64,000 bases of DNA, from NCBI RefSeq assembly GCF_000252995.1, contig NC_015761.1, positions 3,658,001 to 3,722,000 of the forward strand, written 5' to 3'. The translations under genes were made by a program, and so were the position numbers. Shown here piece by piece: positions 7,175 through 14,142 of this stretch. Below the pieces are notes generated by a model. The model ran no database searches. It saw nothing but the letters and a program-made list of their open reading frames with translations, and was not told the origin of the DNA. Position 1 is the first letter of the stretch; each line of letters begins with the position of its first letter. The stretch comes from Salmonella bongori NCTC 12419 (GTDB lineage: Bacteria; Pseudomonadota; Gammaproteobacteria; Enterobacterales; Enterobacteriaceae).

Positions 7175-8086
7175 ATGGGTTCCACCAGAAAAGGGATGCT
7201 AAACGTCCTGATTGCCGCCGTATTGTGGGGGAGTTCAGGGGTTTGCGCGCAGTACATCATGGAGCAAAGCCGTATGTCGTCACAGTTCCTGACGATGATA
7301 CGTTTGTTATTCGCCGGGCTGATACTGGTGACATTCTCCTTTATGCACGGCGATAAGATATTTTCAATTCTTAAAAACCGCAAAGATGCTCTGAGTCTGC
7401 TGATTTTCTCCGTGGTGGGCGCGCTCACCGTTCAGCTAACCTTCCTGCTCACGATTGAAAAATCCAATGCCGCCACCGCGACAGTACTGCAATTTTTATC
7501 GCCGACCATTATTGTAGCGTGGTTTGCATTAGCGCGAAGAACACGGCCAGGCATTCTGGTTTTAACCGCCATTCTTACATCGCTTATCGGCACCTTTTTA
7601 CTGGTGACTCACGGCAACCCCACGTCGCTGTCGATCTCTTCCGCCGCTCTGTTCTGGGGTATTGCCTCTGCGTTTGCCGCCGCCTTTTATACGACCTGGC
7701 CATCCAGACTGATTGCCCAATACGGCACGCTGCCAGTGGTCGGCTGGAGTATGTCCTTTGGCGGCCTTATTCTGCTGCCCTTCTACGCTAAAGAAGGAAC
7801 GCACTTTGCGGTGAGCGGCAGCCTGATTCTGGCCTTTTTCTACCTGGTGGTGATCGGTACGTCGCTGACGTTCAGCCTGTATTTGAAAGGCGCGCAACTG
7901 ATTGGCGGTCCTAAAGCCAGCATTTTAAGCTGTGCGGAACCGTTAAGCAGCGCCCTGCTATCGCTACTGCTGTTGGGCATTAGTTTTACCTTGCCGGACT
8001 GGCTGGGCACGCTGCTCATTCTCTCGTCAGTGGTCCTAATCTCCATGGATTCCCGCCGCCGTGCGCGAACCGCTTTACGCCGTTGA
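7175..8086 (+). CDS. yicL: YicL, EamA/DMT-family transporter
   Basis: 303 residues with ten predicted membrane helices in two EamA repeats (about residues 8-135 and 150-295). The first starts LNVLIAAVLWGSSGVCAQY and the second SISSAALFWGIASAFAAAFYTTW. It is an inner-membrane carrier of the drug/metabolite superfamily with unknown substrate. The ribosome site gacgagg precedes the ATG. It is divergent from the mgt operon and corresponds to E. coli yicL. Confidence 0.88.
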   Translation: MGSTRKGMLNVLIAAVLWGSSGVCAQYIMEQSRMSSQFLTMIRLLFAGLILVTFSFMHGDKIFSILKNRKDALSLLIFSVVGALTVQLTFLLTIEKSNAATATVLQFLSPTIIVAWFALARRTRPGILVLTAILTSLIGTFLLVTHGNPTSLSISSAALFWGIASAFAAAFYTTWPSRLIAQYGTLPVVGWSMSFGGLILLPFYAKEGTHFAVSGSLILAFFYLVVIGTSLTFSLYLKGAQLIGGPKASILSCAEPLSSALLSLLLLGISFTLPDWLGTLLILSSVVLISMDSRRRARTALRR

Positions 8087-8117
8087 TAATCACGATGACC
8101 GGGCGGAAGAGAAAAGT

Positions 8118-9172
8118 TTAATGGCGCTTTGCCTTAATCTCTTCGTCAGAAAGCCCGGTAATCATCAGCACCCTCTCCCGATCGATCCCCTGTTCCAGCA
8201 TCGTATGCGCAATACGCAAGGCCTCCTCCTGCTTACCTTGATGTATGCCTTGTTGCACGCCTTCACGCTTACCTTTTCTGCGCCCCGATTCTCGTATTCT
8301 GTCTACGATCGTCATTAATCTCTCCTTGTGTTGGGGAACACGACGCGCCACCTCGCGGATAAACTTGCCAAAACGAGGCGTGCTGCCATGTTGTATTAGC
8401 AAATAATTAAACAGCGCTTTTAGCTGACTGTCATTAGCGTCTCCCGTAATCAGAAGTACCGCTAAGCGCTCGACCAATCCCATCAGGTCGCGCTGACGTA
8501 TATGCTTTTGTACCAGCTCCAGCATCGCGATACGTCGGTGCTGCATAATCTCGTTATCCGGCACCACCGTAATGTCTACCAGTGGAAATGCCGTCGCATA
8601 AAGCTGACGCGCCAGTGCAGGATCGTCAAACTCATCCAGCCAGCACAGCGAAAAGGGATACGGGCTTTTCGCGCCATGGTAAAACAGCATGGGAATCACC
8701 AGCGGTAACGTTTTATGGCCAGCATCCAGATGGCGCTGCATCTCGGCAGTGGCGTAACGCATTAACCGAAACGCCATATGCGCGTCCGGCGTACTCTGAT
8801 GCTCTATTACGACATATACACTTCCTCCTTCAAGCTGCCTCTTTGTTGGCTGCGCTCAGAAATCCTGGTCACATAGTTATCTATGCTCCCGGGGATTTCT
8901 TCCCTTGCCGCCGCGATGCATCTTGAATGATTTTGTGTATAGATATAACCGTCGCCTTCACACGTTTTTAGCGACCAAAGGACATCGGAATAAAACGCGC
9001 GTGAATTTTTCTCGATAAAACTGTCCGGCGCCAGTTTCAACGTCGTCAGATCGCAACGTATTCTTAGCGAATGGGGAAGATGGATATTGAGAAAATCCCG
9101 CGCGGTATCCGGATGGCGTAAAAACGTTTTGAATACCGCATCATGAGGCGTGGACGTGGGACTTTTTTTCAT
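8118..9172 (-). pseudogene. Rpn-family recombination-promoting nuclease, split by ERIC
   Basis: The N-terminal part (9172 to 8942) reads MKKSPTSTPHDAVFKTFLRH to CEGDGYIY. The C-terminal part resumes in another frame as VYVVIEHQSTPDAHMAFRLM and runs to 8118. Joined, they give the PD-(D/E)xK transposase-like nuclease of the Rpn family (about 290 residues), with the family motif GDGYIYVVIEHQS exactly at the break. A 123-bp ERIC with a TA duplication adds 125 bases, which shifts the frame; the interrupted ORF ends at a stop at 8807. The C-terminal 200 codons could still be translated from the ATG at 8777, but would lack the first catalytic residues. Confidence 0.85.
8817..8939. repeat. ERIC element inserted in the Rpn gene
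   Basis: A 123-bp palindromic ERIC/IRU with perfect ends, TACAC at 8817 and GTGTA at 8939, flanked by a duplicated TA (8815-8816 and 8940-8941). The interior carries the familiar ctttgttggctgcgctca and cccggggatttc arms. Target TA duplication is the known ERIC signature, so this looks like a clean insertion. Confidence 0.9.
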
Positions 9173-9324
9173 GGCGATCCGTCACCTGAGGAATAAGATG
9201 ACGCCACTGTACTCGCCAAAAATACAGACAGCATTCAGGAAAATTTAACCCTGCGAGGAGGCTCGAAAGGGAATAACTGACGGTTGCAATACGTACATTT
9301 TTGCCCAGCCTGCTACGCATTATC

Positions 9325-9354
9325 GCCCGGTAGCGTAACGCTGACCGGGCCTAC
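9325..9354. repeat. REP element
   Basis: An imperfect palindrome, gcccggtagcg / cgctgaccgggc, followed by ctac, in the gap between the Rpn gene and dgaF. REP elements here can stabilise the 3' end of the dga mRNA. The remainder of the 235-bp gap shows nothing else clear. Confidence 0.7.
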
Positions 9355-9407
9355 AAATACACGTCATCTGTAGACCTGGTAAACGCCACGCTCTTCGGCG
9401 ATAAACC

Positions 9408-10151
9408 TCACACCAGCGCTTTGACTATCTCCATCAACCGAATGACGTCTTCAGGCCGCGTATTGCCGGTTTGCGGGTCGATAATCGAACTGTAAACGTG
9501 CGGCATCACGCGCGGCACGCCGGCTTCCAGGCAGGTTTGCAGGATAATACCGAAATTATCCAGTGAGATACCGCCGGTCGGCTCGATGAGCGTCATGCCG
9601 TGGCGGGCGGCGGTTGTCGCCAGCGCATATAATTCCGGTAACGACTTTTCGCCGCCCATCGGGAAAAACTTCGCCGCATGTGCGCCCATATCCAGCATCA
9701 TGCGTACCGCCGCATCACACGAAACACGAGCGGGCGTTCCCTGGCTGCTACTGACGCCGGTGGAAATCAACACCTCGCCCGGCGTTCCCGTCGGGCTGAC
9801 CAGGGCGTTAATATGTGTTTGCTCGCCGCCTGTCGCCGCCAGCGCGCCTGCCGCAAAACCGCAACCGGTAAAGGTCTGGTTGACATGGGCCGGATGGGTA
9901 TGGGCGGCAATCATCGCCGCTTTGTAGTACTGCGCCGGGTCGCCTGCGCCCAGACCCACTGAGATAGACGGCACCTCCGCCATCCAGCGTTTCACCTCCG
10001 GCACGCCCTCTTCTACCGTAGCGAACTGCGCGGAAAGTACGCCAATGACCGCATGGCCTTCGGCGGCTTCATAGATAGCCTTCGCGTTGGCGATATCCTT
10101 TGCCAGCACGTTAATAGCCACCCGCTGACGATAAAAATTAATCTGCTGCAT
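9408..10151 (-). CDS. dgaF: DgaF, 2-keto-3-deoxy-6-phosphogluconate aldolase
   Basis: 247 residues from the ATG at 10151 (MQQINFYRQR); a longer frame back to 10181 lacks support and would run further into dgaE. The enzyme splits KDPG to pyruvate and glyceraldehyde-3-phosphate, the last step of D-glucosaminate use. The likely Schiff-base lysine is Lys161 in AHAAKFFPMGG, and GCGFAAGALAATGG looks like a glycine-rich substrate loop. It overlaps dgaE by 14 bases, so translation is coupled. Last gene of the operon. Confidence 0.9.
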   Translation of the reverse strand: MQQINFYRQRVAINVLAKDIANAKAIYEAAEGHAVIGVLSAQFATVEEGVPEVKRWMAEVPSISVGLGAGDPAQYYKAAMIAAHTHPAHVNQTFTGCGFAAGALAATGGEQTHINALVSPTGTPGEVLISTGVSSSQGTPARVSCDAAVRMMLDMGAHAAKFFPMGGEKSLPELYALATTAARHGMTLIEPTGGISLDNFGIILQTCLEAGVPRVMPHVYSSIIDPQTGNTRPEDVIRLMEIVKALV

Positions 10152-11247
10152 GTTCTGCAATCTCCCTGAGTCGCGCCACAATCAATGCCATTTCCCCTTC
10201 GGCTACCGTGCGTGGATCGAGGCTAAAAACCCCTTGATGAAGCTGATATTTGCGGGCGTAAATCGCTATCTCGCCGCCGCGCAACTGCGCTTCGACGTCC
10301 TGCGCGTTCAGCCCCAATTCAGATGCGTTCACCCGCACACGAATACGCCAGATTGCACGCCCGGCCTCATCCTGTTCGATATCGGCATAAAGCCCATGGA
10401 TGGCGGAAATCGCTTCCGCGACCGGCTGTAACTGTGCTGCGGTCACGGTCGTCTGGCCCTGGTGGTAATTCTCCAGCGCATACACCAGCCCAACCATGTT
10501 TTCCTTGCCGATTTTCATCGCCCTGGCAATCCCCTGGTGCTGCGCTTTGCAGGCGGCAATCCACGTTTTCTTACCAGTGATAAAGCCGGAGGTTGGCGCA
10601 TTAAAGGCTTTCGCGCCGCTATAGATAACCATATCCGCGCCGCTCGCCACCCAGCCGCGCAAATCTTCTTCGGCAGCGGCATCAACAATCAACGGCAGGT
10701 GGTTGGCCTGCGCCACCTGCACAAAGTCATCAATGCTCAGCATCCCTTTTTGCACGCAATGGTGTGATTTCACATACAGGAGCGCGGCGGTATTTTTAGT
10801 CATGGCGCTTTCCAGTTGCCAGCGGGCCGCCAGATTGCTCGACCCCACTTCCACTATGCGCCCGCCGCCAAGACGAATGGCGCTGGTGACTGGCGCGCCG
10901 TAGTCCACATTCTGCCCGCGCAGCATCACTACCTCATTGGCCATACCGGTACTGTCCGGCATCAGAGCCACGCGCGCCCGATCGCCGTGGGTGATGGCGG
11001 CAGCGACGGCAATGGCAATACCCGCCGAGGCGCAGGAAGTGATATAGCTGTCCTCGGCCCCCGTGTAGCGGGACACCAGTGCGCCGGTTTTCTCCACCAG
11101 CGCATCAATCTCGACAAAGGCGGAAGCCGCGCGCGCGGTGGCCTGCATAACCTCCGGCGCGACACTTGAGACGCCCAGGATCGTCATTTTGCCGCAGGCA
11201 TTAATGACCCTTTTCAGCCCCATCTGTTGATAAATATTCTGCGTCAT
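10138..11247 (-). CDS. dgaE: DgaE, D-glucosaminate-6-phosphate ammonia lyase
   Basis: 369 residues; a PLP enzyme of the SelA-like fold. Lys213 in YSGAKAFNAPTSG is the expected PLP lysine and Asp189 in PLIVDAAAEED the ring-nitrogen partner. It converts glucosamine-6-phosphate acid to KDPG plus ammonia, feeding DgaF. It is cytoplasmic, lies three bases after dgaD and overlaps dgaF. Function comes from the described Salmonella dga operon. Confidence 0.9.
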   Translation of the reverse strand: MTQNIYQQMGLKRVINACGKMTILGVSSVAPEVMQATARAASAFVEIDALVEKTGALVSRYTGAEDSYITSCASAGIAIAVAAAITHGDRARVALMPDSTGMANEVVMLRGQNVDYGAPVTSAIRLGGGRIVEVGSSNLAARWQLESAMTKNTAALLYVKSHHCVQKGMLSIDDFVQVAQANHLPLIVDAAAEEDLRGWVASGADMVIYSGAKAFNAPTSGFITGKKTWIAACKAQHQGIARAMKIGKENMVGLVYALENYHQGQTTVTAAQLQPVAEAISAIHGLYADIEQDEAGRAIWRIRVRVNASELGLNAQDVEAQLRGGEIAIYARKYQLHQGVFSLDPRTVAEGEMALIVARLREIAEHAAD

Positions 11248-11250
11248 GGT

Positions 11251-12108
11251 TTACAATACCCCCAACAGCGAACAGACCACGCTCAGCGCGACAATTGAGA
11301 GCAGGATGGTGGTGTAGCGTGGCCCTTTTTTCACCAGATAGAAGTAGATGGCAAAGACCGCCGCCAATGGCAGTAAGCCCGGCGCAATAGAGTCCAGAAT
11401 TTGCTGAACCACCACTTCAGACCCTTTCAGGGCGCTGATTTTTAACGGCGTGGTGATTTTGACGTAGCTGGCGGACAGCGCCCCCATCATGATCAGCCCC
11501 AGCACGTTCGCACCGTAGATCAGTTCCTTGATTCTTCCTCCTTGCAGCAACCCGATAATCGAATCGCGCCCCAGAGTGTAGCCTTTGTGTACCATGCCAT
11601 AGCTGATCGCCAGCGTGATCGCCGGATAAAGAATCAGCGGGATAATACCGCCCATCGCGCTGCCATTTGCCGCGAACGGAATAAAGATCGCTATCAATAG
11701 CGGCATTACCGCTGCCCAAATAATGGAATCGCCCATGCCGGCCAGCGGCCCCATCAGGCCGGTTTTAATGCCAGTGATAGACGAATCGTTAATCGGCTCG
11801 CCGCGCGTTTTTTGTTCTTCCATTGCAATGGAGATGCCCTGGATCACCGCGCCGAAAGTTTGCTCGGAGTTAAAGAAGTTAAGGTGGCGTTTTAACGCCT
11901 CTACCTGCTCCTCTTTTTGTGGATAGAGTTTTTTGATGATCGGCGTCATCGAGGCGCAAAAAATCAGGCTTTGTAAGCGCTCATACGAGCTGGAGACTTC
12001 AGCGCCCAGCCAGTAGATAAACCAGGCTTTGGTAATATCTGCTTTGGTCAGCGCCCCGCTTTCCCGCGCGCGCTCGACCAGTTCATGTTGCATTACGTCG
12101 CTACTCAT
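11251..12108 (-). CDS. dgaD: DgaD, PTS mannose-family IID component
   Basis: 285 residues. The IID signature of the mannose family is present: a long N-terminal cytoplasmic part (QNEQTFGAVIQG-type text NFFNSEQTFGAVIQGISIAMEEQ), GIKTGLMGPLAGMGDSIIW, and C-terminal membrane segments ending IVALSVVCSLLGVL. With DgaC it forms the membrane channel for D-glucosaminate. It overlaps the dgaC stop by one base. Confidence 0.92.
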   Translation of the reverse strand: MSSDVMQHELVERARESGALTKADITKAWFIYWLGAEVSSSYERLQSLIFCASMTPIIKKLYPQKEEQVEALKRHLNFFNSEQTFGAVIQGISIAMEEQKTRGEPINDSSITGIKTGLMGPLAGMGDSIIWAAVMPLLIAIFIPFAANGSAMGGIIPLILYPAITLAISYGMVHKGYTLGRDSIIGLLQGGRIKELIYGANVLGLIMMGALSASYVKITTPLKISALKGSEVVVQQILDSIAPGLLPLAAVFAIYFYLVKKGPRYTTILLSIVALSVVCSLLGVL

Positions 12109-12857
12109 TATGCTGCTCCTTCATTTTTCGCCAGACCTTTAATCAGGAAGGCGACACAGGTGCCAAAAATTGCCATCGCCATGATGTCCACCTTGAGGTA
12201 AAGCACCGCGAAGAATCCACCGATAAACCACGGCAGCAGGCTTTTTTTACCGATCACCATAATGGTGATGGCAAAACCCAGCGCTGGCAGAATTCCGCCC
12301 ATGATTTCAAAGGAGTGGGTTAACCAGTGCGGCATCAGTTTGAGGAAGCTTTCCACCACATCCTGGCCAAAGTAGTTGGCGGCAAAAACCACGGGAAAAC
12401 GCAGAACCAGTCCCAGTAATGCCGGATAGAGGAAAGCGCAGCGCATGATCCCGGCCATATTGGCGGTTTCCGCGTGCTTATCCGCCATATGCACCCAGGC
12501 AGCGTTCAGCGTGCGCCTGAGCTGATCGAGAAATACGCCGATCACCCCAAACGGTATTGCCAGCGCGATTGCCAGATTTGGGTCCATGCCGGCCTTCACG
12601 GCGATAGGAATGGAGATACAGGCCGCCAGCGCCGGGTCCGACGGTACGTTGCCGCCCGGCGTTGAGGTCACGCCCAAATAAACGAGCTGCATCCCGGCGC
12701 CAATAATCATCGCCGTCTGCATATTGCCCAGCAGCAGGCCGACAAACACGGCAATCACCACCGGTTGTAGCAGCATGGCGGAGAAGGTGTAGCCAAGACG
12801 TAATCGGGCAAACCAGTAATACAACCCCATCAGGCTTGCAAAGAGTAAGGTATCCAT
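12108..12857 (-). CDS. dgaC: DgaC, PTS mannose-family IIC component
   Basis: 249 residues, strongly hydrophobic, with the IIC motif GAGMQLVYLGVTSTPGGNVPSDP in the first third and several further helices. It is the translocation subunit working with DgaD and the IIB/IIA proteins. Its start at 12857 lies just after an ERIC element that separates it from dgaB. Confidence 0.92.
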   Translation of the reverse strand: MDTLLFASLMGLYYWFARLRLGYTFSAMLLQPVVIAVFVGLLLGNMQTAMIIGAGMQLVYLGVTSTPGGNVPSDPALAACISIPIAVKAGMDPNLAIALAIPFGVIGVFLDQLRRTLNAAWVHMADKHAETANMAGIMRCAFLYPALLGLVLRFPVVFAANYFGQDVVESFLKLMPHWLTHSFEIMGGILPALGFAITIMVIGKKSLLPWFIGGFFAVLYLKVDIMAMAIFGTCVAFLIKGLAKNEGAA

Positions 12858-12869
12858 AGTGTTATCCTA

Positions 12870-12992
12870 TACACTTCATCCTTCAGGCTGCCTCTTTGTT
12901 GGCTGCCTTCGCTCACCCCAGTCACTTACTTTAGTAAGCTCCAGGGGATTCACTCAGTTGCCGCCTCGATGCATCCAGAATGATTTTGTGTC
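12870..12992. repeat. ERIC element inside the dga operon
   Basis: A 123-bp ERIC starting TACAC (12870) and ending GTGTC (12992, one mismatch to GTGTA), with TA on each side (12868-12869 and 12993-12994). The interior has the standard ERIC text ctcaccccagtcacttac and aagctccaggggattcac. It fills almost the whole gap between the dgaB stop and the dgaC start. Confidence 0.92.
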
Positions 12993-13002
12993 TATTAAAG
13001 GG

Positions 13003-13488
13003 TTAGAATTTTTTCAGGATATCGTCCAGCGACTGCGGCTTATCTTCCGGGATGGTCTGGAAGAACACCTGAATGCCACGATTTTTCAGGTCGTTAAGAA
13101 TGCCAACGTCTTTTTCATCAAGGGTGATATTCTGGAATACGGCCTTACGGTTTGGCCCCCCGCCCAGACCGCCAACCTGAATAGTGGTAACGTCAAATCC
13201 CTGTTCAACGGCATCCTGAATCGCAGCAAGAGAGGGGAAGAGCACCAGCACTTTGCCGTCGCCAAGCTGATTTTCTTTCCACGATGCGGCAAAGCTCTGG
13301 TTGCTATAGCAATCCACTTTGATGCTCGGCGGCGCCGCCATCAGATAGATATTTTTCATAAACGGATCGGCATCCAGTTCATCACTCACAACGGCTATCC
13401 GGTTCGCCTGAGATTGTCCGACCCATTTCGTGACAACCTGCCCATGAATGAGACGGCTGTCGATACGGCATAACACGATATTTGCCAT
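13003..13488 (-). CDS. dgaB: DgaB, PTS mannose-family IIB component
   Basis: 161 residues from the ATG at 13488 (MANIVLCRID), which has a ribosome site (aaggaaa) just upstream; the frame is open further back but only with non-family sequence. The phosphorylated histidine is His15 in SRLIHGQVVTKW, the IIB signature. It passes phosphate from DgaA to the incoming sugar acid. It lies ten bases after dgaA. Confidence 0.92.
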   Translation of the reverse strand: MANIVLCRIDSRLIHGQVVTKWVGQSQANRIAVVSDELDADPFMKNIYLMAAPPSIKVDCYSNQSFAASWKENQLGDGKVLVLFPSLAAIQDAVEQGFDVTTIQVGGLGGGPNRKAVFQNITLDEKDVGILNDLKNRGIQVFFQTIPEDKPQSLDDILKKF

Positions 13489-13498
13489 GATATTTTCC

Positions 13499-13924
13499 TT
13501 ATAGTGATTGTTGTAGCTGGCGCACATGGGCGACCACATCCAGGCAGCTGCTGCGCCCGGCCTCAACTAACTCGTCTACACAGGCGGTTAGTCTCCCTTG
13601 TTCACGCCTGTCCAGCGCCTCCAACAGCAGCGACGCATTCAATCCGGCAATCACCGCGACCGGATAATCGGCGCTCAGCCGCGCCGCGACATTGGACGTC
13701 GTGCCGCCGACAAAGTCCGTCAGGATCAGCGAGCCTTCCGGCAGGGTTTTCACCACGGCCTCGACACGTTGATAAAACTCGCCCAGCGTATCGACAGGCA
13801 TCAGCGCAATTTCCGTCACGCCTTTGATATCGCCCGTGACCATACGCAGGCTGTTGCAAAGCGATTGTCCCCAGCCGCCATGCGTCAGCAATAGAATGTG
13901 GGGCAACGGTTGTGTGGTAGTCAA
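13499..13924 (-). CDS. dgaA: DgaA, PTS mannose-family IIA component
   Basis: 141 residues with the active histidine His15 in ILLLTHGGWG and the family motif LILTDFVGGTTSNVAAR. It receives phosphate from HPr and passes it to DgaB in the cytoplasm. First gene of the operon; its 5' untranslated region contains a pair of REP elements and begins at a sigma-54 promoter. Confidence 0.92.
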   Translation of the reverse strand: MTTTQPLPHILLLTHGGWGQSLCNSLRMVTGDIKGVTEIALMPVDTLGEFYQRVEAVVKTLPEGSLILTDFVGGTTSNVAARLSADYPVAVIAGLNASLLLEALDRREQGRLTACVDELVEAGRSSCLDVVAHVRQLQQSL

Positions 13925-13967
13925 AATGGCCTCCTGGCGCGATTACATGAGAACACCGGCATATATT

Positions 13968-14044
13968 GCCCGGTGGCACTGCGCTTACCGGGCCTACAGG
14001 ACGCTCCCGGTAGGCCGGATAAGGCATTTACGCCGCTATACGGC
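13968..14044. repeat. BIME (two REP units) in the dgaA leader
   Basis: Two inverted REP units, gcccggtggcactgcgcttaccgggcctac (first arm at 13968) and gtaggccggataaggcatttacgccgctatacggc (last base 14044). They lie between the predicted sigma-54 promoter and the dgaA start, so they should be transcribed in the 5' untranslated region of the operon. Confidence 0.85.
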
Positions 14045-14062
14045 ATAACGCATCATCAGAAG

Positions 14063-14078
14063 AGCAAAGGCTGTGCCA
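14063..14078 (-). promoter_or_regulatory. sigma-54 promoter of dgaABCDEF
   Basis: Minus-strand TGGCAC-agcct-TTGCT matches the -24/-12 consensus TGGCAC-N5-TTGCW perfectly at all fixed bases. It predicts a start near 14050 and a leader of about 125 bases. This fits the sigma-54 activator DgaR encoded next door. Confidence 0.85.
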
Positions 14079-14109
14079 GAATTTGTGTCACGCGAGGAAG
14101 AAGAAAGGT

Positions 14110-14134
14110 CTGGCGAGGCGCGAAGCCCCGCCAG
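14110..14134 (-). terminator. hairpin terminator after dgaR
   Basis: ctggcggggc / gcctcgccag with a short loop, followed on the minus strand by acctttcttc. It lies nine bases after the dgaR stop and separates dgaR from the operon it controls. Confidence 0.7.
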
Positions 14135-14142
14135 TAAAAGGA

